Of a stretch of 64,000 nt of DNA, positions 45,797-56,037 are shown one piece after another. The position numbers and the translations under genes are program-made. The DNA is from Granulicatella elegans (lineage in GTDB: Bacteria > Bacillota > Bacilli > Lactobacillales > Aerococcaceae). The stretch spans positions 1,488,001 to 1,552,000 of the forward strand of contig NZ_CP085953.1 of assembly GCF_020735385.1 (NCBI RefSeq), written 5' to 3'. Position 1 is the stretch's first letter. Each line of letters opens with the position of its first letter. The notes beneath the pieces were generated by a model, which worked only from the letters and a program-made list of their open reading frames with translations, searched no databases and had not been told where the DNA came from.

Positions 45797-45816
45797 GAGT
45801 TTAACCTTGAATTTTT

Positions 45817-45872
45817 AAAACGATTTTTCTTTCGTAGTACAAAGCTACAAAAAGAAAAATCGTTTTATTTTT
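45817..45872 (+). terminator. Terminator of nrdH
   Basis: AAAACGATTTTTCT...CGTAG (45817-45837) pairs with CTAC...AGAAAAATCGTTTT (45845-45866), a long stem with a small internal mismatch, followed by ATTTTT. It can form on both strands. Confidence 0.85.
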
Positions 45873-45931
45873 GTTTACAAATTCCTTGTTATATGGTTAA
45901 GTTAAGGGGGAATAAACGATTGGAGGTTCTT

Positions 45932-48900
45932 ATGAGTTTCGAAGTCATTCTTACAAAAGAAACAAGTGCAAAAGTTGCGCATATTGCTAGCAAAATTGCC
46001 GATTGGTTAAAACAATCTAGTATAAATCAAGTTATTTATCTTGTACCAGATCACATTAAGTTTTCTGCAGAATTAGAAATGATTCAACAAGTGGGGCAAT
46101 TATTACAACAACCGAAGAATTCTTATGCTGTGACAAAATTACAAGTATACAGTTTTAAACGATTAGCATGGTATTTTTTAAGAGACCATGCTGCATTACA
46201 ACGTCCTTCTTTATCCAAGGTCGGAATTTGTATGATGTTACAAAAAATACTAACTGAATATCAAGATGAATTAGTATTATTTAACAAAGAATCTCGTCAT
46301 AAAGGATTTATTGAACGTTTATCTGCTGTCATTCAAGAATTTCGTTTAGGAGGAATCGAAGTAGAGGACTTCTCAGAGTGGTTTGAGCAAGATTCCTATG
46401 AAGAAATTGACCAACGTTTGAAAGAGTTCGGCATCATTTATAAACATTATTTAGCTTATTTAAAGCAAGATTTTGTACAATCAGAAGATTTATTAAAACT
46501 ATTAGGGGAAGAAATTTCATCGATGGATTTATCTAATACCTATGTGGTGATTGATCAATCGTATCACTTAAATTCGATGGAATTAGAAGTAGTTGATGCT
46601 TTAGTCAAATCGTGTGGAGGAGTAGAGTTTTTTACGACTGCAACGACAGATGCTTTTAAACCAAAAGAACCGTTAGAATCTGGATTATTTGATTCCAATC
46701 GTCAATTAATTTCTCGCTTACTAAATTGGTTAATGATTGACGAAAGTAAACCTGTTTTAAAAGAATTAACAGAAGAAAATACTACTTATCATCCTGATTT
46801 TTTTGAACTCGAACAATATTGGTTAGAAACAAGTGGTGGACTTGAAACTTCTTCTAATTGTTCAACAAGTACAATTGAAGCTTTACAATGGACGACTTAT
46901 GAAGATGAACGTCAAGAAATCCAAGAAACATTAGCAACGATTAAAAAATTAGTCGATAGCGGTCAATATCGTTACCAAGATATTCAAATTTTATCGAGAA
47001 ATTTAGAAGAACAACAAACACTCTTGCAACCTTTATTAGAAACATATCAAATTCCTTATTTCATGGATTTATCAGATACAATGGAACATCATCCACTGAT
47101 TCAAGTGCTAGACGCGATTTTTGCTATTCAGAAGCATTTTTGGCGTTATCATGACATTATGAACCTACTAAGAAGTGAATATTGTTTCTGGCCTTTAAAT
47201 CGAGCAAATTCAAACGGTAAAAATAATGAGGAAGAAAGTTTAAGAGAAGCGCTCATTCACTACCGTCAAAAATTAGACGAAACAGAGACCATTATACTAG
47301 CGCAAGGATACGAAGGAAAAGATTGGGTTTCAAGTAAAATATGGAATTATCAACTTGAAACGATTGATGAAGATAGCTTAAGTAGCAAAGAAGTATTCGT
47401 TCATCAACAATTAACACAAGCACAAGAACTACGAGAGCAAGTTGTCTCTTTATTAGAACCATTTTACAAAAAATTGGATAAAGTCGAGACGACAAAGGAA
47501 GCGATAAGTCTTCTTTATCAATTATTAGAAAGAATTGGTGTAACGGATGCATTCCTATACTGGAGAAACCATGCTGCTAATATTGGGGATATCCAAACAG
47601 CTCGTAGACAAGATCAAGTATGGAATGAATTTCTAAAATTATTAGAAGAATATGTTTATATTTTTGGAAATGAACCATTCGATTGGGAAATATTCCAATT
47701 ATTACTACATACTGGATTTGAACATACTCATTACAATATGGCTCCTTCTACTTTAGATCAATTAACGTGTACAGGAATCGATTCTGTTCGTTATTCTCCT
47801 AAAAAGGTTACTTTTGTCATTGGTTTATCTCAAGGTGTCCTTCCTAGAATGGAAGAGGAGAGTGGTCTAATGACTGATGAAGAAAGAGTGTATTTATTAA
47901 GTAAATTAGATAGTGGACGTTTCTTACATCCAACAACCATTCAAAAACAATCAGTTGAGCCATTTTTATTTTATAAAGTGTTAACTTCAGCAACTGAAAA
48001 GTTATACTTATCGATGCATCATACGGATAAAGGTGCTAAATTAAAACCATCCAGTTTTGTAGAACGTATTTTAAATAAATATGAGATTACTACAGTGGAT
48101 GGCAATCAAAAACAACATGAACGATTTGAACAGGGCGACTTTGTAACGATTCATGAATTATTTACAACTTTATTACAAAAACTTCGTCAGTATAAATTTT
48201 CAAAAGAAGAAGAGATTCCATCTATTTGGAGGGCTTTACCTCATTTATTAAGACAGGATAAAGATTTTCAACAGGAGTATCATACATTAGTAGACAGTGT
48301 ATTCCATTTAAATATTGCAAAACAATTACCAAAAGAATTAGCTACTGAACTATATGGAAATAAATTGCATTTATCGACTTCTCAAGTGGAAACTTTTTAT
48401 AAAGATCCATTTAGTCATTTCTTGCAATATGGATTAAATTTACGAGAGCGTAGAGAGTTCGAATTAACAGCAGCTGGATCTGGTGAATATTTCCATGAAA
48501 CATTTGACCAGTTTATTCGTAAAATTCATGAATTGAAATTAGATATTCGATCTATGGATGCTGCCACAACAGAGAAAGTATTACAAGAAATTTTTGCCTC
48601 CATGAATGAAGATGCAAGATTCCAAATATTAAATGCCACACCGAGAATGAAATGGACAAAAGTACTTTTACAAGATACGATTCGACAAACATTATCAGCA
48701 GCACTCTTACAGTTACAACAAATACAAGTAACACCATGGAAAACAGAAGTAGCATTTGGAAGAGAACCCTATAAAAAAATTGAAATCCCATTAAATGACA
48801 CTCAATCCTTATTTATTCGTGGGAAAATTGACCGTATTGACCTTTTAGAAACTGAAAAGGGTTATCACTTAGGAATTGTGGATTATAAATCTTCAGCGCA

Positions 48901-49501
48901 AAAATTTGATATCAATCGATTACGTTATGGGATTCAATTACAGCTACTAACCTATTTGTCAGTTGCTAGAAAGATTGTTTCTGACCAATTTAAGAAAACT
49001 GTGACGCCTTATGGTGGATTATATATGCATGTTTTCCAACCAAGCTTTAGTGCTAAAGATCTAAAAAAAGATACAGATTTTGAAGAAACTCGTCTGAAGA
49101 AATATAAATTATCTGGATTATTGACGAATGATTTGGGAGTTCTCCAACAAGTTCAACCTGATTTTGAAGCAGGAGACTCTATTGTATTACCATTTGGAGT
49201 AAAAAAAGATGGAGAGTATAAGGCAACTAGCCAAGTATACGCTCCTGATGACATCAATTTATTAATGGACTTTGCTTTCTATCAATTGAAAACTGCAGGA
49301 GAAAGAATTTTAAATGGAGAAAATCAAATTGCCCCATTTGATGAACTAAAAGAATATGCAGATTCAGTAAATGGAAAATTCAGTGCAATTTCAATGTTTG
49401 ATGCAACGAATCCAGAAAATAATTATCAATTTTTAACGAAAATGCCTCTTCAAGAGAACTTAACTTGGATGAGAAATAAAATTGACGGAAAGGAGGAGTA
49501 G
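45932..49501 (+). CDS. addB: ATP-dependent nuclease subunit B (AddB/RexB)
   Basis: Partner of AddA in the helicase-nuclease that processes double-strand ends and recognises Chi. The 1,189-residue product has an inactivated helicase-like N-terminal half and a RecB-type nuclease at the C-terminus ('GIVDYKSSAQKF', 'RYGIQLQLLTYL', Asp-Lys-Gln-Tyr). At the position of the usual Cys-Pro-Phe iron-sulphur ligand the protein reads 'KDPFSHF', and no Cys cluster follows the nuclease motif. The 4Fe-4S site of Bacillus AddB is therefore missing, as in RexB of lactic acid bacteria. ATG 45932 after GGAGG is preferred to the upstream in-frame ATG at 45893. Confidence 0.93.
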   Translation: MSFEVILTKETSAKVAHIASKIADWLKQSSINQVIYLVPDHIKFSAELEMIQQVGQLLQQPKNSYAVTKLQVYSFKRLAWYFLRDHAALQRPSLSKVGICMMLQKILTEYQDELVLFNKESRHKGFIERLSAVIQEFRLGGIEVEDFSEWFEQDSYEEIDQRLKEFGIIYKHYLAYLKQDFVQSEDLLKLLGEEISSMDLSNTYVVIDQSYHLNSMELEVVDALVKSCGGVEFFTTATTDAFKPKEPLESGLFDSNRQLISRLLNWLMIDESKPVLKELTEENTTYHPDFFELEQYWLETSGGLETSSNCSTSTIEALQWTTYEDERQEIQETLATIKKLVDSGQYRYQDIQILSRNLEEQQTLLQPLLETYQIPYFMDLSDTMEHHPLIQVLDAIFAIQKHFWRYHDIMNLLRSEYCFWPLNRANSNGKNNEEESLREALIHYRQKLDETETIILAQGYEGKDWVSSKIWNYQLETIDEDSLSSKEVFVHQQLTQAQELREQVVSLLEPFYKKLDKVETTKEAISLLYQLLERIGVTDAFLYWRNHAANIGDIQTARRQDQVWNEFLKLLEEYVYIFGNEPFDWEIFQLLLHTGFEHTHYNMAPSTLDQLTCTGIDSVRYSPKKVTFVIGLSQGVLPRMEEESGLMTDEERVYLLSKLDSGRFLHPTTIQKQSVEPFLFYKVLTSATEKLYLSMHHTDKGAKLKPSSFVERILNKYEITTVDGNQKQHERFEQGDFVTIHELFTTLLQKLRQYKFSKEEEIPSIWRALPHLLRQDKDFQQEYHTLVDSVFHLNIAKQLPKELATELYGNKLHLSTSQVETFYKDPFSHFLQYGLNLRERREFELTAAGSGEYFHETFDQFIRKIHELKLDIRSMDAATTEKVLQEIFASMNEDARFQILNATPRMKWTKVLLQDTIRQTLSAALLQLQQIQVTPWKTEVAFGREPYKKIEIPLNDTQSLFIRGKIDRIDLLETEKGYHLGIVDYKSSAQKFDINRLRYGIQLQLLTYLSVARKIVSDQFKKTVTPYGGLYMHVFQPSFSAKDLKKDTDFEETRLKKYKLSGLLTNDLGVLQQVQPDFEAGDSIVLPFGVKKDGEYKATSQVYAPDDINLLMDFAFYQLKTAGERILNGENQIAPFDELKEYADSVNGKFSAISMFDATNPENNYQFLTKMPLQENLTWMRNKIDGKEE

Positions 49502-49504
49502 TGG

Positions 49505-52500
49505 GTGATACCAGTAAAACCAGAGGGTATACAAGCAACTCCTGAACAGTGGCAAGCGATTTGGCAAAGAGGGGATAATTTATTAGTTTCTGCTTCTGCT
49601 GGATCAGGAAAAACAAAAGTATTAGTCGACCGAATTATGGGATATATCGAAGATGGTGTTAATATCGATTCTTTATTAATTGTGACTTTTACTGAAGCTG
49701 CTGCTAAAGAAATGAAAGAACGTTTACGTACCAATTTAGAAAAAGCTATTACAAAAGAAACTGATCTTGCTAAGAAGCATATGTATATCAAACAATTAAG
49801 TTTATTACCAAATGCAACGATTTCGACAATCCATAGTTTCTGTATGAAAGTCATTCGTCGTTATTTCTATTTAAGTCAATTAGATCCTGTATTTTCACTA
49901 TTAAATGAAGTAGAGGGGACTTTATTAAAAGAAAAAGTTTGGAGAAAAATTCAAGATGAATTATTAGAAGAACATTCTTGGATGGATGGACTAATGCGCT
50001 ATTTTTCTAGCGACCGTAATGATGATGGATTTACCACATTAGTGTATCAACTATATGATTTTTCACGTTCAAAACCAAATCCAAAACAATGGATTTCTTC
50101 CTTACCAGATTTATATGAAACAAAGGATGAATACGGCGAAATCCCTATTATAAAGGATCAATTTGCACCTTATATTGTTGAAGAATTAAAGTATTTAGTT
50201 TCTGCTTATGATGAATTACTGAAACTAGCTGAAGTAACCGAATTTAAGAAATGTAGAGATGTAGTTGAAGCTGATGCCCAAAAAATTCAGGAAGTGTATA
50301 CAGCATTTGAAAGTGGTAATTACACAGCAGCGTATACATTATCGCAGCAAGTGAGTTTTGACCGTTTCCCAACCGTTCCTAAAAAAGATGAAACAACCGA
50401 TAGAGAAGCCGTTCAGGCCATTAAACGGAAAAGAGATAGCTTAAAGAAACATTGGGAAGATCAATTATTAGCAACAGCATTTTTCGAGTCTCCGGAGATT
50501 CAAATGAAGCATTTAAAAGAAATTTATCCAATGATGTTGCATTTATCTCAAGTTGTCTTTAAATTTTATGAAGCTTTCCAATTAGAAAAGAAAACTTCAA
50601 ATAAAATTGATTTTTCTGACTTAGAACATGATACATTAGCGATTCTTTCTACTGAAAAAAATGGAGTTCTCATTGCTAAAAAATATTATCAAGAATTATA
50701 TACCGAAGTTTTAATTGATGAATACCAAGACGTAAACCGTGTTCAAGAAGCAATTTTAACAAGTGTTGCTAGGGAGAATAATCTCTTCATGGTAGGAGAT
50801 GTGAAACAATCAATTTATGCCTTCCGTTTGGCTGACCCATCATTATTTAGAGATAAATATGAAGCCTATGCAGATGAAAATGGTGGAAAACGAATAATTT
50901 TAGCTGAAAATTTCCGTTCTAGAGATCAAGTATTATCCTTTACAAACTTAATTTTTAGACAGATTATGGATCATGAATTAGGTCAAATTGATTATGATGA
51001 TGACGCAGCACTAAAAACGGGAAATAAACTTTATTCAGATGATACGGATAAATTTAGCGAATGCTATATTATTCAAAATACGAATTTAGATGAGGATGAA
51101 GAAGAAATTTCTGAACTGGAAACGGAAAGTCTGATTGATAGTTCAGCTAGTGCTGAAGTCCATTTTATTGCGGGAAAAATTAAAGAATTGATGGCAAATC
51201 AATTTGAAATCATGCATGAAGAAAGTACAAAAGAAAATCCGAAAAAACGACCAATACAATATAAAGATATCGTTATTTTAGCACCAACAAAGGCTAATAA
51301 TGGATTGATTGAAGAAATTTTTACTCACTATCAAATTCCTGTTTTAGTTCAAAAAAATCTTCAGTATTTTAAACGAACTGAAATTGCTATTATGATGTCC
51401 GTATTAAAAATTATTGATAATCCTATTCAAGATATTCCATTTGTAGCGGTATTACGTTCAGGAATCATTGGATTAGATGAAATAGCATTAGCTCATATTC
51501 GTAAAAACAATCAATCTTGTTCGTTTTACGAAGCATGTGTGAAATTTGTAGAGAATTTTAAACTAGAAGAAGTGACTTATTATGATAGTGCTCAACAAAA
51601 TCAACTAAAAGAACGTATAACATTATTCTTAAATCAGTTAGAAGCTTGGAGAGATATCGCTAACCATCAATCAATCAGTACGCTTATTTGGCAAATTTAT
51701 ATGGATACGAACTATTTAACCTATGTACATGGACAATCTGTTGGACAGCAACGTGTCTTGAATTTACATGCCTTGTATAAGTATGCGAAAGATTTCGAAG
51801 ATTCTAGCTTTAAAGGGTTACGTAATTTTGTTCGATTTATTCAGCAAATGCAACATAAAAAGCAAGATTTAGAAGAACCTACACAAATTTCTGATGAAGA
51901 AGATGCAGTACGTGTCATGACGATTCATGCTAGTAAGGGATTAGAATATCCTGTGGTATTTTTAATGAATGCTGGAAAGAAATTTAATCAGCAAGATATT
52001 CGCCAACAAGCGATTCGGAGTGATGAATTAGGTGTCGGAGTGAAGTATTTACAACTTCCTGAAAGAATTCAATGGACAACGATTCCCTATGTAATGGCTT
52101 ATAAGGCAGAGAAAAATAAATTATTATCTGAAGAAATGAGAAAATTATACGTAGCAATGACTCGTGCACGAGAAAAACTCATTATTGTCGGTTCTTTAAA
52201 AGATTTTGAAAAATTCAAAGAAGAACATTCTATGATAGAAGAGATAGATGAAGAAACATTACCATTTTCTCTTCGTTATCATGTCGATAATTATTTAACG
52301 TGGATTTTAATGGCTACAATGAGAAAGCAGGAAAAAGTTCAATTTCATCAAGAGGTGATTGAATTAGAACAAATTAAAAAGAATGCACTCAACTGGATTC
52401 AAGAGACAGAAATATTTTCTATAAATGAAGAAGAGTGGTTACAAAAACAAGTAGAAGCAAAACCAGTTAAAAATCTTCAAAACTTATTACAAGAATTAAA

Positions 52501-53236
52501 ACAACCATATCCATATTTATTAGCATCCACAACAGCAAGTTATCAAAGTGTATCTGAAATAAAACGAATGAATGAAGAACCTGATGTGAAACAATTGCCA
52601 CATTTAGAAGAACAACCTCAAGAAGCAGAAAAAACTGTGCAACAATATATATATTTAACTTCTGAATTAGCAAAACCAAGCTTTATGGAATCTAAACAAA
52701 AGGTATCAGCTGCAGAACGTGGAAGCGGTTTACATTTATTGATGCAAAAATTAGACTTAACTAGGAATATAACTCCTGAATTTATTCAAGAAACGATTCA
52801 ACAATTAGTTGAAACACAGTTTTTAGAAAAAGAAGTTGCTGCAGTCATTCCAGTAGACCAAGTTTATCATTTCTTCCAAAGTGATTTTGGACAATGGATA
52901 CAGGAACATCAAGCATTATTAAACCGTGAGCAAGCATTTTCACATGTTGTAACAGCAAAACGAATCTTTAAGCATTTACCAGATAATGAAGATTCGATGT
53001 TAATACACGGAATTATTGACGGATTTGTGGAATTAGATGATGAGATTATCTTATTTGATTATAAGACGGATCATGTAGTGCCGACACAAAAAGGTATACA
53101 GAAAGTCGTCGATAAGTATAAACAACAATTGAATTTATATGCTGAGGCATTAGAAACAAGTTATCAAAAGAAAGTTACTAAACGTATGTTGTGTTTATTA
53201 TCAATTGGTCAATCGATTGATATTTCTAATGGTTAA
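49505..53236 (+). CDS. addA: ATP-dependent helicase/nuclease subunit A (AddA/RexA)
   Basis: UvrD-like helicase with a C-terminal RecB-type nuclease. The 1,243-residue product shows Walker A 'SAGSGKT' (residues 31-37), 'TFTEAAAKEM', the DEXX box 'LIDEYQDVN', 'GDVKQSIYAFR', motif V-VI 'TIHASKGLEYPVV' and 'YVAMTRAREKL', and the nuclease motif 'ILFDYKTDH' with 'YKQQLNLYAEAL'. The start is GTG 49505 after AAAGGAGGAG, four bases beyond the addB stop. The addB-addA order matches Bacillus and Lactococcus (rexBA). Confidence 0.95.
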   Translation: MIPVKPEGIQATPEQWQAIWQRGDNLLVSASAGSGKTKVLVDRIMGYIEDGVNIDSLLIVTFTEAAAKEMKERLRTNLEKAITKETDLAKKHMYIKQLSLLPNATISTIHSFCMKVIRRYFYLSQLDPVFSLLNEVEGTLLKEKVWRKIQDELLEEHSWMDGLMRYFSSDRNDDGFTTLVYQLYDFSRSKPNPKQWISSLPDLYETKDEYGEIPIIKDQFAPYIVEELKYLVSAYDELLKLAEVTEFKKCRDVVEADAQKIQEVYTAFESGNYTAAYTLSQQVSFDRFPTVPKKDETTDREAVQAIKRKRDSLKKHWEDQLLATAFFESPEIQMKHLKEIYPMMLHLSQVVFKFYEAFQLEKKTSNKIDFSDLEHDTLAILSTEKNGVLIAKKYYQELYTEVLIDEYQDVNRVQEAILTSVARENNLFMVGDVKQSIYAFRLADPSLFRDKYEAYADENGGKRIILAENFRSRDQVLSFTNLIFRQIMDHELGQIDYDDDAALKTGNKLYSDDTDKFSECYIIQNTNLDEDEEEISELETESLIDSSASAEVHFIAGKIKELMANQFEIMHEESTKENPKKRPIQYKDIVILAPTKANNGLIEEIFTHYQIPVLVQKNLQYFKRTEIAIMMSVLKIIDNPIQDIPFVAVLRSGIIGLDEIALAHIRKNNQSCSFYEACVKFVENFKLEEVTYYDSAQQNQLKERITLFLNQLEAWRDIANHQSISTLIWQIYMDTNYLTYVHGQSVGQQRVLNLHALYKYAKDFEDSSFKGLRNFVRFIQQMQHKKQDLEEPTQISDEEDAVRVMTIHASKGLEYPVVFLMNAGKKFNQQDIRQQAIRSDELGVGVKYLQLPERIQWTTIPYVMAYKAEKNKLLSEEMRKLYVAMTRAREKLIIVGSLKDFEKFKEEHSMIEEIDEETLPFSLRYHVDNYLTWILMATMRKQEKVQFHQEVIELEQIKKNALNWIQETEIFSINEEEWLQKQVEAKPVKNLQNLLQELKQPYPYLLASTTASYQSVSEIKRMNEEPDVKQLPHLEEQPQEAEKTVQQYIYLTSELAKPSFMESKQKVSAAERGSGLHLLMQKLDLTRNITPEFIQETIQQLVETQFLEKEVAAVIPVDQVYHFFQSDFGQWIQEHQALLNREQAFSHVVTAKRIFKHLPDNEDSMLIHGIIDGFVELDDEIILFDYKTDHVVPTQKGIQKVVDKYKQQLNLYAEALETSYQKKVTKRMLCLLSIGQSIDISNG

Positions 53237-53246
53237 GGTATAGTGG

Positions 53247-53275
53247 AAGGACGTTCGTGATGGGCGTCCTTTTTT
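53247..53275 (+). terminator. Terminator of addBA
   Basis: AAGGACG (53247-53253) pairs with CGTCCTT (53265-53271), followed by about six T, ten bases after the addA stop. Confidence 0.8.
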
Positions 53276-53369
53276 ACTGCGTTGGATTGTGGAGGAGGAT
53301 TTGTTTAAGATTAAAAAGTTTGATATGAAACTTTCTTTAATATATATTATGTAAACCTAGATGTCGTTC

Positions 53370-53514
53370 GAAATAATTGATTGACTGTAGCTAGGTCGTC
53401 AGCAGCCAGCTTTGCTGTCTCATGGCTAAACTTTGAGCCTTGGTCTCAAAGTTTCCCTGTAAGTAAAAGAATCATATCTGATTCTTTTACTTTAGCTACT
53501 GTATCAATTATTTC
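53370..53514 (+). repeat. Structured intergenic repeat, copy 7 (long form)
   Basis: Outer arms GAAATAATTGATTGACTGTAGCT (about 53370-53392) and AGCTACTGTATCAATTATTTC (53494-53514) pair almost fully. Inside are the core (GGTCGTCAGCAGC, CAGC/GCTG, TCTCATGGC), the second hairpin AAACTTTGAG/CTCAAAGTTT and the third hairpin GTAAAAGAATCA/TGATTCTTTTAC. The copy lies 133 bases after addA, beyond the terminator, in the same orientation. Confidence 0.9.
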
Positions 53515-53694
53515 TCACTTTTTACGTTATCATATATAAAATATTTTTCACTCTGAATCTGTATATTATATAGTTTCATTTATTTCTTATCGTTCTTTTA
53601 TCTCAAACATTATATTCAATGTTTTCTAACTTTTTACGTTATCAGTCTAGACCGTTAGTTGCTGTGTTAATTTATTGAGCTTATGTACGATAAC
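53515..53694. other. Non-coding AT-rich stretch with a 16-bp direct repeat
   Basis: ACTTTTTACGTTATCA occurs at 53517-53532 and again at 53629-53644, 112 bases apart. No gene is visible between them. The repeat may be a regulator site pair for the DUF624 gene or the trace of a small duplication. Confidence 0.55.
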
Positions 53695-53723
53695 TTGATT
53701 AATTGGGGGCTTAATCGTATAAT
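53695..53723 (+). promoter_or_regulatory. Promoter of the DUF624 gene
   Basis: TTGATT (53695-53700), 17 bases and TATAAT (53718-53723), 37 bases before the start codon. Confidence 0.85.
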
Positions 53724-53760
53724 GTATGTTGTATTTTATTTAGTTAAAGGATGGTTTTGA

Positions 53761-54375
53761 ATGAAATTTAATGAGGAAAGTCCTTTTTGGCGTTTTGCTA
53801 CGATGTTAGCAGATTTTATTTTGTTAAACTTTTTTGTTATTGTGATTAGTATTCCTATTGTAACGATTGGGCCTGTTTTGGCGGCTTTGTTTTATACAAT
53901 GATGAAGTTTTCTGAAAATGAAGATGGTTATTTAGTGAAAACGTTCTGGAATGAATTGAAACATTTGTTCTTTGTACGTGTTGCTGTTTCTTTCATTTAC
54001 GCAGCAATCATTGCAGCTACAGTATATGTCATTCAATTTTGGTATAGTTTCCAAAATATTTTTGGAATGATGTTGGCGATTATTTTCTTTTTATTCCTAT
54101 GTATGACAATTACAGCAATGTTGATTTCATTAGCAAGAACGCAGTATTTTGGTACAATTAAAAGTTATATTCGTGATGGATATTTATTTATTTTTATTTC
54201 TTTAAAAGAAGCTATTGCTATTTTTGCGATTCCAGTTCTTTTAATTGGTTTTAGCATTTTCCAAGAAACGGTATTGTATTTCATGGGAATTATTGGTATT
54301 TCGTTAATGGGATACGCATTAGCACCTTTATTTCATAAAATGTTTTCAAAAATAGAAAAAAAGCATGAAGGTTAA
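53761..54375 (+). CDS. DUF624 (YesL-like) membrane protein
   Basis: The 204-residue protein has four to five hydrophobic segments and the DUF624 signatures 'FLLNFFVIVISIPIVTIGP' type N-terminal helix and 'GPVLAALFYTMMKFSENEDGY'. DUF624/YesL proteins are usually found next to carbohydrate ABC transporters and their two-component systems; the function is unknown. Here it stands alone with its own promoter and a shared terminator, without such neighbours. Confidence 0.82.
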   Translation: MKFNEESPFWRFATMLADFILLNFFVIVISIPIVTIGPVLAALFYTMMKFSENEDGYLVKTFWNELKHLFFVRVAVSFIYAAIIAATVYVIQFWYSFQNIFGMMLAIIFFLFLCMTITAMLISLARTQYFGTIKSYIRDGYLFIFISLKEAIAIFAIPVLLIGFSIFQETVLYFMGIIGISLMGYALAPLFHKMFSKIEKKHEG

Positions 54376-54390
54376 GCCCTCATGCTTTTT
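54356..54390. terminator. Bidirectional terminator between DUF624 gene and phn operon
   Basis: AAAAAGCATGA and TCATGCTTTTT (about 54358-54390) form a hairpin with A and T tracts on both sides. It can end the plus-strand DUF624 gene and the minus-strand transporter operon, whose last stop is at 54393. Confidence 0.85.
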
Positions 54391-54392
54391 AT

Positions 54393-55202
54393 TTATCCTC
54401 GTGCTAAGTAAGTACGAATTTTCGTTGATAAATATTCAATGACTAATACTAATACGATTAATCCGCATAGGATAGCCCCTACTTCATGCCATTTATAGGC
54501 TGTCATCGCAAAGATTAATGGAGCACCGATACCACCTGCTCCAACCATCCCTAAAACAGTAGCATCTCTTAAATTCATATCAAAACGATAAATAACTGTA
54601 GAAATGAATGCTGGAATTAGTTGTGGTAAAATCCCAAAACGAATTTTTTGATAGAAATTACATCCACTAGCATCTAATGATTCTAAAATCTTGTAATCTA
54701 AGTCTTCAATAGCTTCAATATATAATTTAGAAATCATCCCAATAGATGCTACAGACATTGTAAGCAACCCTGTAAAGGCACCAGGACCTGTTACACGAAT
54801 AAACATTAACCCATAAATTAATGTTGGTACAGTACGAATTGCCATAATCGCTGTACGTCCAATCACTGCAACTGGTTTTGGTACAATATTCGTTGCTGAA
54901 ATAAATGACAATGGAATTGCTAAAATAGCACCCACTAGTGTTCCTAGAAATGCAATCGAAATAGTTTCTAATAATAAATACGGAACACCTTTTGTTGTAA
55001 AGTTTAATAATAACGATGTTTCAGGAGTTATAATCCCTTGTAAAATACTTTGAGAAATTTGTAATCCATTTTCTGGAATTTTACTGAATTCAATCGTAGA
55101 TCCTGACCACGCAAAAATAATAATAAATAAGAATAAAACGCCTAATTGAACAATCCATGTACGAGGAGCTTTTTCATATTGTTTTAATACTACTTCATTC
55201 AT
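54393..55202 (-). CDS. phnE: Phosphonate-type ABC transporter permease (second PhnE)
   Basis: The 269-residue membrane protein is a PhnE-family permease with six predicted helices and the cytoplasmic coupling loop 'EALEA'-like segment, here 'ESLDASGCNFYQKIRFGILPQ' over about 174-194 (shown in part). The C-terminal 'GMVGAGGIGAPLIFAM' is a family signature. It is the last of four genes in a phnD-phnC-phnE-phnE order and pairs with the other permease to form a heterodimeric channel. It starts 16 bases after the preceding phnE. Confidence 0.9.
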   Translation of the reverse strand: MNEVVLKQYEKAPRTWIVQLGVLFLFIIIFAWSGSTIEFSKIPENGLQISQSILQGIITPETSLLLNFTTKGVPYLLLETISIAFLGTLVGAILAIPLSFISATNIVPKPVAVIGRTAIMAIRTVPTLIYGLMFIRVTGPGAFTGLLTMSVASIGMISKLYIEAIEDLDYKILESLDASGCNFYQKIRFGILPQLIPAFISTVIYRFDMNLRDATVLGMVGAGGIGAPLIFAMTAYKWHEVGAILCGLIVLVLVIEYLSTKIRTYLARG

Positions 55203-55218
55203 GTGTTTAACTCCCCTT

Positions 55219-56037
55219 CTATGTTAATTTCGTACGTAAGTAGTAACTTACTGATTCAATAATGACTACTGTAAAGAATAATGTCACTAAAATCATTCCT
55301 ACATTCCCATATTCACGCCATCCAAGGTTTTCATTTAAAATAATCCCGATACCACCGGCACCAACATATCCTAAAATTGATGCATAACGAACATTTCCTT
55401 CAAAGCAATATAATGAGGTTGCTAAGTAAATTGGTAAAATTTGAGGAATAATTGCACTTGTAAATGCTTGACTTTTTGTTGCTCCTAAAGCTTCAGCTGC
55501 TTCAAAAGCTCCCATATCAACTGTTTCAATTTGTTCATATAATTGTTTACCACAGTATGCAAATGTATAAGTTGCAATCGCAAATGTACCAGCCATTGTT
55601 CCTAATCCAAAGATATAAGTTGCAATTAAGGCTGTGACAAGTGTTGGTAATGTACGAACTACACTTAAAAATAAACGACTTAAACTAATAATCCATTTAT
55701 TTTTTACAATATTACTTGAAGCAACAATCGCAAATGGAATCACTAAAATAGATCCTAATAATGATCCTAATAATGACATTTTAATCGTATCAATTAATGG
55801 TTGCCAAATATTACTTGAATATTCCCAAGTTGGTGGAAACATACGACCAATAATGACAAAGAATTGAACACCACGTTGTAAAATAGTATGTAAATTAAAA
55901 CCTGTTACTTTAGCAGAATAGTACATCGCAATTAATAAACCAATAATAACGAAAATTGTTTTCGATTTTGGTTCCTTTACGGTTGTTCCATTTTTTAACG
56001 TAAATTCTTTTCCAGCGAAGAGTTTATTATCCTTCAT
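55219..56037 (-). CDS. phnE: Phosphonate-type ABC transporter permease (first PhnE)
   Basis: The 272-residue membrane permease has the family elements 'LLGSLLGSILVIPFAIVASS', 'EAAEALGATKSQAFTSAIIPQ' (in part) and 'ILGYVGAGGIGIILNENL'. It overlaps the end of phnC by 11 bases, so translation is coupled. Together with the second permease and PhnC it forms the membrane part of the importer. Confidence 0.9.
   Translation of the reverse strand: MKDNKLFAGKEFTLKNGTTVKEPKSKTIFVIIGLLIAMYYSAKVTGFNLHTILQRGVQFFVIIGRMFPPTWEYSSNIWQPLIDTIKMSLLGSLLGSILVIPFAIVASSNIVKNKWIISLSRLFLSVVRTLPTLVTALIATYIFGLGTMAGTFAIATYTFAYCGKQLYEQIETVDMGAFEAAEALGATKSQAFTSAIIPQILPIYLATSLYCFEGNVRYASILGYVGAGGIGIILNENLGWREYGNVGMILVTLFFTVVIIESVSYYLRTKLT

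Noticed and set aside
53287-53354. Short open frame after addA (about 21 residues)
   Set aside because: Very short, directly behind a terminator, with no independent promoter; no recognisable product.
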